Source: Verrucomicrobiales bacterium (GTDB lineage Bacteria > Verrucomicrobiota > Verrucomicrobiia > Verrucomicrobiales > DEV007). Taken from it: a DNA stretch of 64,000 bases. The DNA lies in assembly GCA_016795385.1 (NCBI GenBank), contig JAEUHI010000057.1:1-64000 (forward strand), given 5' to 3'. The notes below the pieces were generated by a model. That model saw only the letters and a list, made by a program, of their open reading frames with translations, searched no databases and was not told the origin of the DNA. Positions 8,439 to 15,264 of the stretch are shown here, one piece after another (positions within the stretch are counted from its first letter, which is position 1; the number at the start of each line of letters is the position of its first letter). The translations under genes were made by a program, and so were the position numbers.

Positions 8439-8709
8439 TGTGGCGGCTTCAAACCTCTTCAAAGTTGGATCGATCTCCGACCGGATTTAGCCCCAACCTC
8501 CTCAACGCCATCCCCGAACTCCATGAGGCGGCGGCTCCGCGGAGAGGCGGTCTAAGCCACTCTCGCCGGAGATCAGCCCAGGCGGAGAGCCTCATCCGTG
8601 CCTCCGCGCATGATGCGATGCGGAGACTTATCGCAGCGCGAAAGGAATGGACCCTGCCTTCGCAGTGCCACGACGGAAACTCGTCGCTCCCGGCATCTTC
8701 GGAAAAAGC

Positions 8710-9065
8710 TGGAGGTGAGGGGAGTTGAACCCCTGTCCTAAAGACCATTGCACCTGACGTCTACATGCTTAGTCGGTCTTTTGATTTAGGAGAGGTGGCT
8801 TCGACAGACAGAATCCGCTCCCTCCGATGATCACTGTAACCTCTCGTCTCCTCCGCCGGACCCCCGCGGCGAGACCAGCCTGCGAAGTGTCGCGATCCGG
8901 CTCAGCAGGCGTCGGCCGGATCACGTGGCAACTCAATTAGGCTGCCAGGGCAAGTTCAGGTTCGTTATTTGCATTTGTTTTTTGAGCGGCTTTTTACGAG
9001 GCCAGCCGTTCAACCTCGGCATGCTGTCAGGCCCTCAGACCTTCAGTCGAAACCAGTACACCCCC
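8710..9065 (-). ncRNA. ssrA: Transfer-messenger RNA (tmRNA)
   Basis: Read on the minus strand, the RNA starts GGGGGTG at 9065 and ends CACCTCCA at 8710; these pair as the acceptor stem. The 3' part contains the TΨC-like arm GGTTCAACTCC, and the 5' part has the conserved GGTTTCGAC. The internal tag frame (8972 down to 8937) reads ANNEPELALAA then TAA, a typical tag ending in LAA that would rescue stalled ribosomes and mark the peptide for proteolysis. The variable middle contains CGACTAAGCATGTAG, typical of tmRNA. The terminal CCA is not encoded, because the next bases are GCT. The 271 nt between hsdR and this gene show no other recognisable element. Confidence 0.95.
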
Positions 9066-9173
9066 GTTTTAGTCCGGGAATTTTCCGGGAGGGGAACTTA
9101 CGGCCACGTGCCCGTAAACGCAAGTGTTTGCCTCAGGGGGCCGCCGCGAGAAGCACGGACGGGGCGCGGGAAA

Positions 9174-10394
9174 TCAGAAGAGGAGCCCGTCGGTCGGCTC
9201 GCTCGTGGGCTCGATCCGCTCGATCTGGATCATGGGGATGAGCTCGTCGTTTTCTTTCGCGTAGTGGAGCTTGCCGTAGAGTTTGTACCAGCCCATCTCG
9301 GTGTACTCCGGCGGGGCCTTGCCGAAGTCGACGGGGATGGAAAGGGGACGGGCGTCGGCGGCGCAGCATTCGATGAAAAGACGGAAGGCCTTGAGGCGGG
9401 TGTTGTTCGGATTGTGGAGGGTCTCCTCCATGAGCTGGGCGGTCGTCTCGACGGGGATGCCTTCCATCACGTCCATCAATTCCTTGTCGCCCGCGGTGTA
9501 GAAGATCTGGGGCACGTCGAGGAGGAATTCGCCCTTGTCGTTCTGCGGCACCATCTTCTTGAGGTCTTCCATCGTGAAGGCTCCCCAGGCTTCGGCGGCC
9601 TTGTCGTCCTGGGGTGCCGGCGGACTGTCGGCTTGACCAGGGTAGGGAGTCGAGCTGCCGGTGGCGCCTTCCGCCGCCTCGATGCCCTCGCGGGTGTAGG
9701 GATTGGTGACCGGCGGAGCATCACCCGTGGACGGCTGTGAAGCCCTCGCCTGGGCGATGCGCTGTTGCATCATCTGACGCTCGATCTTGCCCCATTTGGC
9801 CACATACTCGGAGCTGAAGGCGTCCTTGGAATAAGCGGTGGCGACGAGCAGGGGCAAAAGCAGGACGAGGAGAGAGAAGGCGACACCCGAATTGGAGTCA
9901 TCGTGGTCGTGATGGTGGACGTGGGATGACTCGTGCTCGTGATCATGATCGCAGCAGCCGTGATCGTGATCATGGTCGTGATCATGATCGCAGCAGCCGT
10001 GATCGTGATCATGGTCGTGATCATGTGAATGTTCATGATCGTGGGTATGGGCCTCGACCGGGCCATGATCGTGCCCGCAGCACTCGTGACCCGGCTCATG
10101 GCTGTGAGCGTGCGCGTGAGCCTGATGGTGGGCATGCCCATGATCGTGATGGTGATGATCGTGGTCACAGGCATCGCCATGGGCGTGGTCGTGGGTGCAG
10201 AGTCCGACGGCACGGTTCCGGTGGATGAAATTGAAGGCACCGAGGAGGAGGAATCCGATCCCGGAGATGAGGGCGTAGATGCGGAAGCTCGGATCGAGGT
10301 ATTTCTCAATGCGTCCGCTCGCGTAAAAATACAGGAAGAGGCCGCCCCAGATCATGAGGGTGAGGATCGCGAGCACCTGGAGGAATTTTTTCAT
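9174..10394 (-). CDS. TIGR03943/DUF1980-like (YcgQ-type) membrane protein with His-rich loop
   Basis: A 406-residue partner of the permease encoded just upstream. It begins with two membrane segments (about 5-27 and 40-60). A long loop (about 68-170) is made almost entirely of His and Asp with Cys-Cys pairs, and a third membrane segment (SLLVLLLPLLVATAYS) follows. The C-terminal domain has the family signature RLFIECCAADARP (near 355) and ends in an OB-like segment. The His/Asp/Cys loop is expected to bind Zn, Ni, Co or Cu ions. The family is known as the usual neighbour of YcgR/UPF0718 permeases. Unlike typical members the loop is very long, and part of it is a perfect 39-bp DNA duplication. 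Confidence 0.82.
   Translation of the reverse strand: MKKFLQVLAILTLMIWGGLFLYFYASGRIEKYLDPSFRIYALISGIGFLLLGAFNFIHRNRAVGLCTHDHAHGDACDHDHHHHDHGHAHHQAHAHAHSHEPGHECCGHDHGPVEAHTHDHEHSHDHDHDHDHGCCDHDHDHDHDHGCCDHDHEHESSHVHHHDHDDSNSGVAFSLLVLLLPLLVATAYSKDAFSSEYVAKWGKIERQMMQQRIAQARASQPSTGDAPPVTNPYTREGIEAAEGATGSSTPYPGQADSPPAPQDDKAAEAWGAFTMEDLKKMVPQNDKGEFLLDVPQIFYTAGDKELMDVMEGIPVETTAQLMEETLHNPNNTRLKAFRLFIECCAADARPLSIPVDFGKAPPEYTEMGWYKLYGKLHYAKENDELIPMIQIERIEPTSEPTDGLLF
9941..10018 (-). repeat. Perfect 39-bp tandem duplication in the His-rich loop
   Basis: Two identical 39-nt units (9941-9979 and 9980-10018) each encode 13 residues, roughly CC-DH-DH-DH-DH-DH-G, on the minus strand. The flanks contain shorter GATCATGATCGTG-type elements with the same coding pattern. 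Identity at every position suggests a recent slippage or recombination event, and the unit number may vary between strains. Confidence 0.9.
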
Positions 10395-10433
10395 GGCCGG
10401 TATTCGGGGGAGGAGTTGCCGGGAGGAAAGGGG

Positions 10434-11402
10434 TCAAAGTCTCAGCCAAACATAGCTCAGCACGCCGATGACGACAAAGAGCGAGACCGCGAGGAAGAAG
10501 ACGAAGCGGGACTTGAAGACCGAAAGATACATGAAGACGAGCTTCACATCCATCATCGGGCCGAAGACAAGGAAGGCGAGTTTGGCGGACTGCGGCACGG
10601 GGAAGTTCGCGGCGATGAAAGCGTCGGAGGTACTGCAAAGGCTGAGGACGAAGGCGAGCACCATCATCAATCCGATGCCGGTCGGTTCGTTCTGGTTGAA
10701 GAGGATGATGAGATCCTCCGTCACGTAAGCCCGGAAGACCGAGGTGATGGCGACGCCGATGGTGAAATACATCGCCGTCTCGAGGAAATCCCGCATCGTC
10801 GTGCGCATCGCGAGGACGAGGCGGTTCCCCTCGGCGACGGGGGCGGTGTCGACCGCATCCCCGTCCTCATTCGTCCCGGCGTCGCTGGGCCGTGGCAGAA
10901 CGCCCGGCCGCAGGATCGACTGATTGCGGAATTTCAAGACGACCAGCCCGACCGCCACGGTGACGAGAAACGCGATCAGGAGGCGGCTCGAGGTCATGTA
11001 GAGCGGCCCCTGCGTCACGACCGCCTCGGTCTGGCGGAGCGAGAACTGCCCCACCGAAGTCGAGAAGGCTTTCATCGTGCTGATGACGACGATGGGATTG
11101 ATGATCGGCGCCGAGAGCATGTAGGTGATCGCGCAGGAAACCGGGAGACCCTTGCGGATGAGCCGTCGGATCACCGGCACCACGGCACATTCGCAGACCG
11201 GGAAGACCGCACCGAGGAGTCCGCTCAGGAAGACGGCGAGGACGCGGTTTTTCGGCAGCCACCGGTCGATGAGTCCGGGAGGCAGGTAGGCGTCGATGAA
11301 TCCCGAGATCAAGGTGCCGAGCAGGATGAAGGGCGCACCCTCCAACACGATGCTGAGAAAGAGCAGACAGAAATCGGAGAAAGGCGTGAGGGTGGAATCC
11401 AT
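10434..11402 (-). CDS. UPF0718/DUF318 family permease (predicted heavy-metal efflux)
   Basis: A 322-residue polytopic membrane protein with about eight hydrophobic segments. It carries the family's hallmark FPVCECAVVPV (near 65-75) in a membrane segment and a second GLP..CAITYMLSAPIINP repeat. Members such as ArsP or the SO_0444 type export arsenicals or Zn/Cu; the substrate here is not determined by the sequence. The ATG at 11402 is chosen over the TTG at 11480, because the longer form adds 26 residues of non-conserved sequence. It is followed after 39 nt by the DUF1980-like partner, which makes a two-gene operon. Confidence 0.85.
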   Translation of the reverse strand: MDSTLTPFSDFCLLFLSIVLEGAPFILLGTLISGFIDAYLPPGLIDRWLPKNRVLAVFLSGLLGAVFPVCECAVVPVIRRLIRKGLPVSCAITYMLSAPIINPIVVISTMKAFSTSVGQFSLRQTEAVVTQGPLYMTSSRLLIAFLVTVAVGLVVLKFRNQSILRPGVLPRPSDAGTNEDGDAVDTAPVAEGNRLVLAMRTTMRDFLETAMYFTIGVAITSVFRAYVTEDLIILFNQNEPTGIGLMMVLAFVLSLCSTSDAFIAANFPVPQSAKLAFLVFGPMMDVKLVFMYLSVFKSRFVFFLAVSLFVVIGVLSYVWLRL

Positions 11403-11514
11403 GCCGGGGGAAGAAGTGGTGAAACTAAAGGCCGGGCCGTTCGGATGCGCAAACCCGGAAATGCGGATCGCTTTGCCCAAATAAGCCGAATGAAAAATAA
11501 TTCAAAATTTCACT

Positions 11515-11528
11515 TGTTCTCGCGAACA
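11515..11528 (+). promoter_or_regulatory. LexA (SOS) box upstream of ssb
   Basis: The 14 bp TGTTC-TCGC-GAACA match the published Verrucomicrobia LexA consensus TGTTC-N4-GAACA at every defined position. The box sits 20 bp before the ssb ATG and 112 bp before the divergent permease start, in an AT-rich stretch. Repression of ssb by LexA is the natural reading. The match is seen directly; regulation is inferred. Confidence 0.8.
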
Positions 11529-11548
11529 GTTTATGTTTGAATGAACAT

Positions 11549-12046
11549 ATGAGCAGCTACAATCGCGTCACACTCGTCGGAAACCTGACTCGCCAACCCG
11601 AACTCAGGAAAACCAAAAATGGATCCGCGGTCACCGATCTTGGGATCGCCCTGAATCGTGTCTGGACCGGTGAAAACGGCCAGCGTCAGGAAGAAACCAC
11701 CTTCGTGGACGTCACGGTCTGGGGCCGGGCGGCGGAGAATGCCGCCCAATACCTGCAGAAAGGCCGGAGCGTTCTGGTGGAAGGTCGCCTGCAAATGGAG
11801 ACCTGGCAGGACAAGCAATCGGGGCAGGAGCGGTCGAAGCTGCGCGTCGTGGCGGATACCGTACAGTTTCTCGGCTCGAGTCACGAGTCCGGACCATCGG
11901 ATGACGATGGCGAGCGGGAGAGTCGCCGCAGTGATGGCCGTCGGGACGACCGTCGGGACGACTCACGGGATGACCGCCGGGATTCCCCGAGATCCGGCGA
12001 CCGCCGCTCCGAATCGAAACGCGACCGCCGCTACGCCGCCGCGTAA
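11549..12046 (+). CDS. ssb: Single-stranded DNA-binding protein
   Basis: A 165-residue SSB. The OB fold fills residues 1-108 (SYNRVTLVGNLTRQPELR; FVDVTVWGRAAENAAQYLQKG; VEGRLQMETWQDK). SSB coats single-stranded DNA in replication and repair. The tail after residue 110 is a mosaic of Asp-Asp and Arg-Arg blocks and ends RRYAAA. It therefore lacks the usual acidic tip (DDDIPF-like) that recruits repair partners in well-studied SSBs. ATG 11549 is preferred to the in-frame TTG at 11537 because MSSYNRVTLVG is the family start. A perfect LexA box lies 20 bp upstream. Confidence 0.92.
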   Translation: MSSYNRVTLVGNLTRQPELRKTKNGSAVTDLGIALNRVWTGENGQRQEETTFVDVTVWGRAAENAAQYLQKGRSVLVEGRLQMETWQDKQSGQERSKLRVVADTVQFLGSSHESGPSDDDGERESRRSDGRRDDRRDDSRDDRRDSPRSGDRRSESKRDRRYAAA

Positions 12047-12049
12047 AGG

Positions 12050-12071
12050 AGAAGCGGCGTCCCGCCGCTTT
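12050..12071. repeat. REP-like GC-rich palindromic element, copy 1
   Basis: This 22-bp element (AGAAGCGGCGTCCCGCCGCT then TT) forms a hairpin with GCGGCG and CGCCGC arms. The same 22 bp occur at 45121-45142 as one arm of a larger inverted repeat. It lies 3 nt after the ssb stop and could also help terminate transcription. Confidence 0.75.
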
Positions 12072-12094
12072 GCGCGACCGGGAGTGGGAAAAGA

Positions 12095-12310
12095 TGGGGA
12101 ACCACGAATGGAACGAAGGAAAGGAATGGATCCGGGTCTTTCCCTGATCTGTGGAAATTTCCGTCGCTCTCGGGGGCTACTGGCATCGGTGGTCCTCCGT
12201 GGTCAAGGGGGGGGAGGTCATTGAAATGCGAATGATCGCAAACCCTCCCGGCTCTCGCGTCCCCAATTTTTCACCGGCCCTCTGTGCCCCTCTGTGCTCT
12301 CTGTGGTGAA
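12095..12310. repeat. Intergenic degenerate repeats between ssb and the DUF1080 gene
   Basis: The 303-nt gap contains no gene. It holds an ACCACGAATGGAACGAAGGA segment (about 12101) and three close copies of CTCTGTG (about 12280-12306, ending TCTGTGGTGAA). These resemble the short, widely scattered CACAGAG-type and CACGAAT-type intergenic repeats seen in many Verrucomicrobia and other environmental genomes. Their function is unknown. Confidence 0.5.
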
Positions 12311-12349
12311 TCCCTTCCCAGCCAGGAAAAAACCCGATCCTCGCATGCC

Positions 12350-13453
12350 TCACTTCAGCGTCCGAACATACGGATTTGCCCACGTCGCCGGTCCGTCGGG
12401 GATGAGGCCGAGGGGGCCGTCTGCCGGGATGTTGAAATGGGTGCCTGCGTCCTCTCCATCGATCAACAGTTTCAGGGTGCCGCCGACGAGGGTGCCTTCG
12501 ATCCGGTGATAAGCGCCGGGCTTTTCGAAGGCCGGAGCTGTCGTATCGAGCGGAATCGTTTTGCCCCTCACCGAGAGGGCGGGGCTTCCGGAGTCTTCCG
12601 CCAGCTTCAGATCGACGATGAATCCGATATCCCCGGACAAAGTCTCGGCGGTGAGGAGCGGAGCGGCTCCCGTCGCGTTGACGAGTTCCCAGTCGCGCGA
12701 TTGCCAGCCTTGCGCCTCCTGCCATCCGCTGAAATCGACGCCGGTGTAGAGGCAGCGGTATCCGCGGTCGGCGATGGCGACTTGGGCCGGGTCGATGGGG
12801 GTGTCGGGCAATTCCTGGATCCTGACATTCCGCCAATGCACGACGCCTCCCTCGCTCTCGAGGCAAATATACCCTTTGCGGGGAAGGCAATCCCGGCCGC
12901 GGGTGACGACCTTGCCATTCACCGCCAGCGAAATCTCGCCATCGCGGCATTCGATGCGGTAGTGGTTCCACTCGGGGCTGGGTTTGGCCCGTTCCTCGGT
13001 GGGGAAGGCTCGCGAACCGCCGCGGCCGTTTTCAGGAGTCATGGTGGCGCCGTGGATAGGGAAGATGTCTCCGTGGGTGGTGTGGCTCTTGGTGTTGCCG
13101 TAGGCGTTTTCGAGCACCTGCACCTCGACGCCGCGGTGAAACGGTTGGCCGCGGGCGGTGATGTCATCGGCCCAGACGAAAATGCCGGCGTTGCCCTTGG
13201 GCACGAGATGTCGCCATTCCGCTTCAAGAATGAAGTTCTGATACATCCGCTCCGTGCGGATCTCGCCGATGGGTTTGCCGGAGCAGACGAGATACCCTTC
13301 CTCGTTGAACGACCAGGTCGAGGGGGCGGTGTTCACGACCACCCAGCCGGTGAGGTCCTTCCCGTTGAACAAGGGCTCGAACCCGTCTTGGTCGGCGGCG
13401 GTGAGCGGGGAAAGAAAGAGAAACGCGGCGAGAAGAATCCGAAAGGCGGGCAT
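12350..13453 (-). CDS. Secreted protein with two DUF1080 (3-keto-disaccharide hydrolase-like) units
   Basis: A 367-residue exported protein with a Sec signal peptide (about 1-20, cleaved after LTAA). The first concanavalin-like DUF1080 unit (about 25-215) starts GFEPLFNGKDLTGWVVV and ends HWRNVRIQELPDTP. A second, shorter unit begins at YTGVDFSGWQEAQGW (about 240) and runs to the C-terminus. The domain is abundant in PVC bacteria and includes 3-keto-glycoside hydrolases. Its substrate here is unknown. The next gene upstream on the same strand has a related domain, separated by 86 nt. Confidence 0.85.
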   Translation of the reverse strand: MPAFRILLAAFLFLSPLTAADQDGFEPLFNGKDLTGWVVVNTAPSTWSFNEEGYLVCSGKPIGEIRTERMYQNFILEAEWRHLVPKGNAGIFVWADDITARGQPFHRGVEVQVLENAYGNTKSHTTHGDIFPIHGATMTPENGRGGSRAFPTEERAKPSPEWNHYRIECRDGEISLAVNGKVVTRGRDCLPRKGYICLESEGGVVHWRNVRIQELPDTPIDPAQVAIADRGYRCLYTGVDFSGWQEAQGWQSRDWELVNATGAAPLLTAETLSGDIGFIVDLKLAEDSGSPALSVRGKTIPLDTTAPAFEKPGAYHRIEGTLVGGTLKLLIDGEDAGTHFNIPADGPLGLIPDGPATWANPYVRTLK

Positions 13454-13539
13454 GAGGGCATTTCATCCCAAAGCCCGCGCGATGGCAAGAACGTGATCGG
13501 GGAGCCGCCTTGATCGGCAAAGGTTTGCCGATGGCTTTT

Positions 13540-15033
13540 TCACCTCACGCCCTCGACCTCGAGATCGATCGCGTAGAATCCGGTGCGGGCGGTGACATAC
13601 AGGGTCTTTCCGGCGAGGAGGCAGTTGGCGGGACCTTCGGGCGGGGTGAGGCGCAGCACTTCTTTTCCGGCCGGGGAGAAGGCGATGACGTCGCTCTTCC
13701 AGGTGACATAGATGTTGCCGAGCTTGTCGACCGTCATCCCATCGCTACCGACCGGGGCGAATTCGCGTTTGTTCGCGATCTTGCCGGGGCCTTCGATGTC
13801 GTAGGCGAAGATCGTCTCGGCACCGGGATCGGCGATGTAGAGGATGCGGCCGTCGGGAGAAGTAATGACACCGTTCGGTTTCGCGAGATCGGCGGCGACC
13901 TGGGTCAGCTTGCCGCCTTTGTCGACATAATACACCGCCTCGACGTCGATCTCGCGGTCGTCACCTTTGCCATAGCGGGGGTCGGAGAAATAGAAGCCGC
14001 CGTGACCATCCGGCACGACGTCGTTGGGGCTGTTGAGTTTTTTGCCCTCGAAGGTCTCGGCGAGTACCGTGATCTTTCCTTCGAAATCGGTGCGGGTGAG
14101 GCGACGCGCTCCGCCTTCGCAGGCGATGAGGGATCCGCCGGGCGTGAAGAAAAGGCCGTTCGCCTTGCCGCTGGGCTCGCGGTAGACGGTCGTCGCAGCG
14201 GTGGCGGGGTCGTGGACCATGATGCGCTCGTTCGGAATGTCAGAGAAATAGACCTTCCCGTCGGGCGAGAGGGCGGGACCCTCGGTGAACTTGAAATCGC
14301 CGGCGAGTTTGCGGAAAGCCGCGCCTTCCTTCACGAGAGGACCTTCGTGGGTGTAGGGCTGCGGATCGGGCGTGCGGTAATCGGTCTTTTCGCCGAGGTC
14401 CTGGATCCTGACATTCCGATAAAGCACCTTCAGGGTTTCCTCGCGGTTGCCGATGCCGTGCACCTGGAGGGCGATGAAGCCGGTCGATGTCATGTCGTCC
14501 TTCAGATCGGCGGCGGGCACGCCGTTGACGAAGGTGCGGATGCGGTCGCCGATCGCTTCGATGCGGTAGTGGTTCCAATCGTTTTGTTTGAAGGCATGGC
14601 GGGCCGCGGGATTGTCGGAGAGATCGTCGAGCCAGCCTCGGCGGCCTTCGTCGTAGATGCCGCCGCTCCAGCCACGGTCGGAGGGATCGATCTCGACCTG
14701 GTAGCCGTGGACCTGACCGTTCTTGTAATCCGGCAAGCTGTTCGAGCGGATCTGCACGCCGCAGTTCAAGGTGGGGTCGACCTTGTATTCGACTTCGAGG
14801 ATGAAGTTCGCGTAGTTCTTGTCGGTGCAGAGAAAGGAATTCGGCGTCTTGGGGACGGTGGTGCCGACGATGACACCGTCTTCGACCGTGTATTGGGCGA
14901 CGCCGCCCCGCTGGGTCCACCCATCGAGATTCTGGCCGTTGAAAAGATCGACCCATTCGCCCGGCTCGGCGGCGGTGAGCGACGTGGCGAGGAAGGAAAG
15001 GAGAAAACAGGAAAGCAGGCGGGGTTTCATCAT
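13540..15033 (-). CDS. Secreted DUF1080 domain fused to an SMP-30/gluconolactonase propeller
   Basis: A 497-residue exported protein. A signal peptide (LLSCFLLSFLATSLTAAEP) is followed by a DUF1080 domain (about 22-205; EWVDLFNGQNLDGW to VLYRNVRIQDLG). A six-bladed SMP-30/gluconolaconase-type propeller covers about 230-495 (FTEGPALSPDGKVYFSDIPN; NSPNDVVPDGHGGFYFSDPR; KPNGVITSPDGRILYIADPG). The metal-binding residues of the lactonase family (E of TEGP, N of NSPND and KPNG, D of the last blades) are recognisable. A pairing of sugar-ketone hydrolysis with lactone hydrolysis is inferred. The start is one of two adjacent ATG codons (15033 or 15030). The longer open frame upstream has no signal-like character. 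Confidence 0.85.
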   Translation of the reverse strand: MMKPRLLSCFLLSFLATSLTAAEPGEWVDLFNGQNLDGWTQRGGVAQYTVEDGVIVGTTVPKTPNSFLCTDKNYANFILEVEYKVDPTLNCGVQIRSNSLPDYKNGQVHGYQVEIDPSDRGWSGGIYDEGRRGWLDDLSDNPAARHAFKQNDWNHYRIEAIGDRIRTFVNGVPAADLKDDMTSTGFIALQVHGIGNREETLKVLYRNVRIQDLGEKTDYRTPDPQPYTHEGPLVKEGAAFRKLAGDFKFTEGPALSPDGKVYFSDIPNERIMVHDPATAATTVYREPSGKANGLFFTPGGSLIACEGGARRLTRTDFEGKITVLAETFEGKKLNSPNDVVPDGHGGFYFSDPRYGKGDDREIDVEAVYYVDKGGKLTQVAADLAKPNGVITSPDGRILYIADPGAETIFAYDIEGPGKIANKREFAPVGSDGMTVDKLGNIYVTWKSDVIAFSPAGKEVLRLTPPEGPANCLLAGKTLYVTARTGFYAIDLEVEGVR

Positions 15034-15264
15034 GTCAGTCCGGGGATTACCACGCCGGCGGCGCGGTGACAAGCCTTTCCTGAGGCGGGAAGATGGGTGA
15101 ATAGGGACGGCCGATCGCCACTTGGAATGGCCCGAAAGAGCCCTGCAAAAGAGTGAACCAACCCTCTTCACTCCTCGTCTCTACCCTGTTGCGTCGGGGA
15201 GGGGACAGTGTCAGGTTCCACGCGTCCGCCGACGTTCCTCTTGCTTCGATCGTTTTCCCTCCGC

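Noticed and set aside
5298..8462. 1054-codon open frame on the minus strand
   Set aside because: It lies wholly antisense to hsdR, has low-complexity Gly/Glu/Val-rich translation and no motifs. Long antisense frames are expected at this GC content.
8439..8709. Attachment site or integrase remnant next to tmRNA
   Set aside because: I found no copy of the tmRNA 3' end in the islet and no integrase. The proximity alone is kept only as a finding.
9941..10018. CRISPR or regulatory repeat in the His-rich gene
   Set aside because: The units are in-frame coding sequence with no spacers.
10029..11540. 503-codon plus-strand frame across the permease
   Set aside because: Antisense shadow of the permease and DUF1980-like genes; the sequence is charged and repetitive without recognisable domains.
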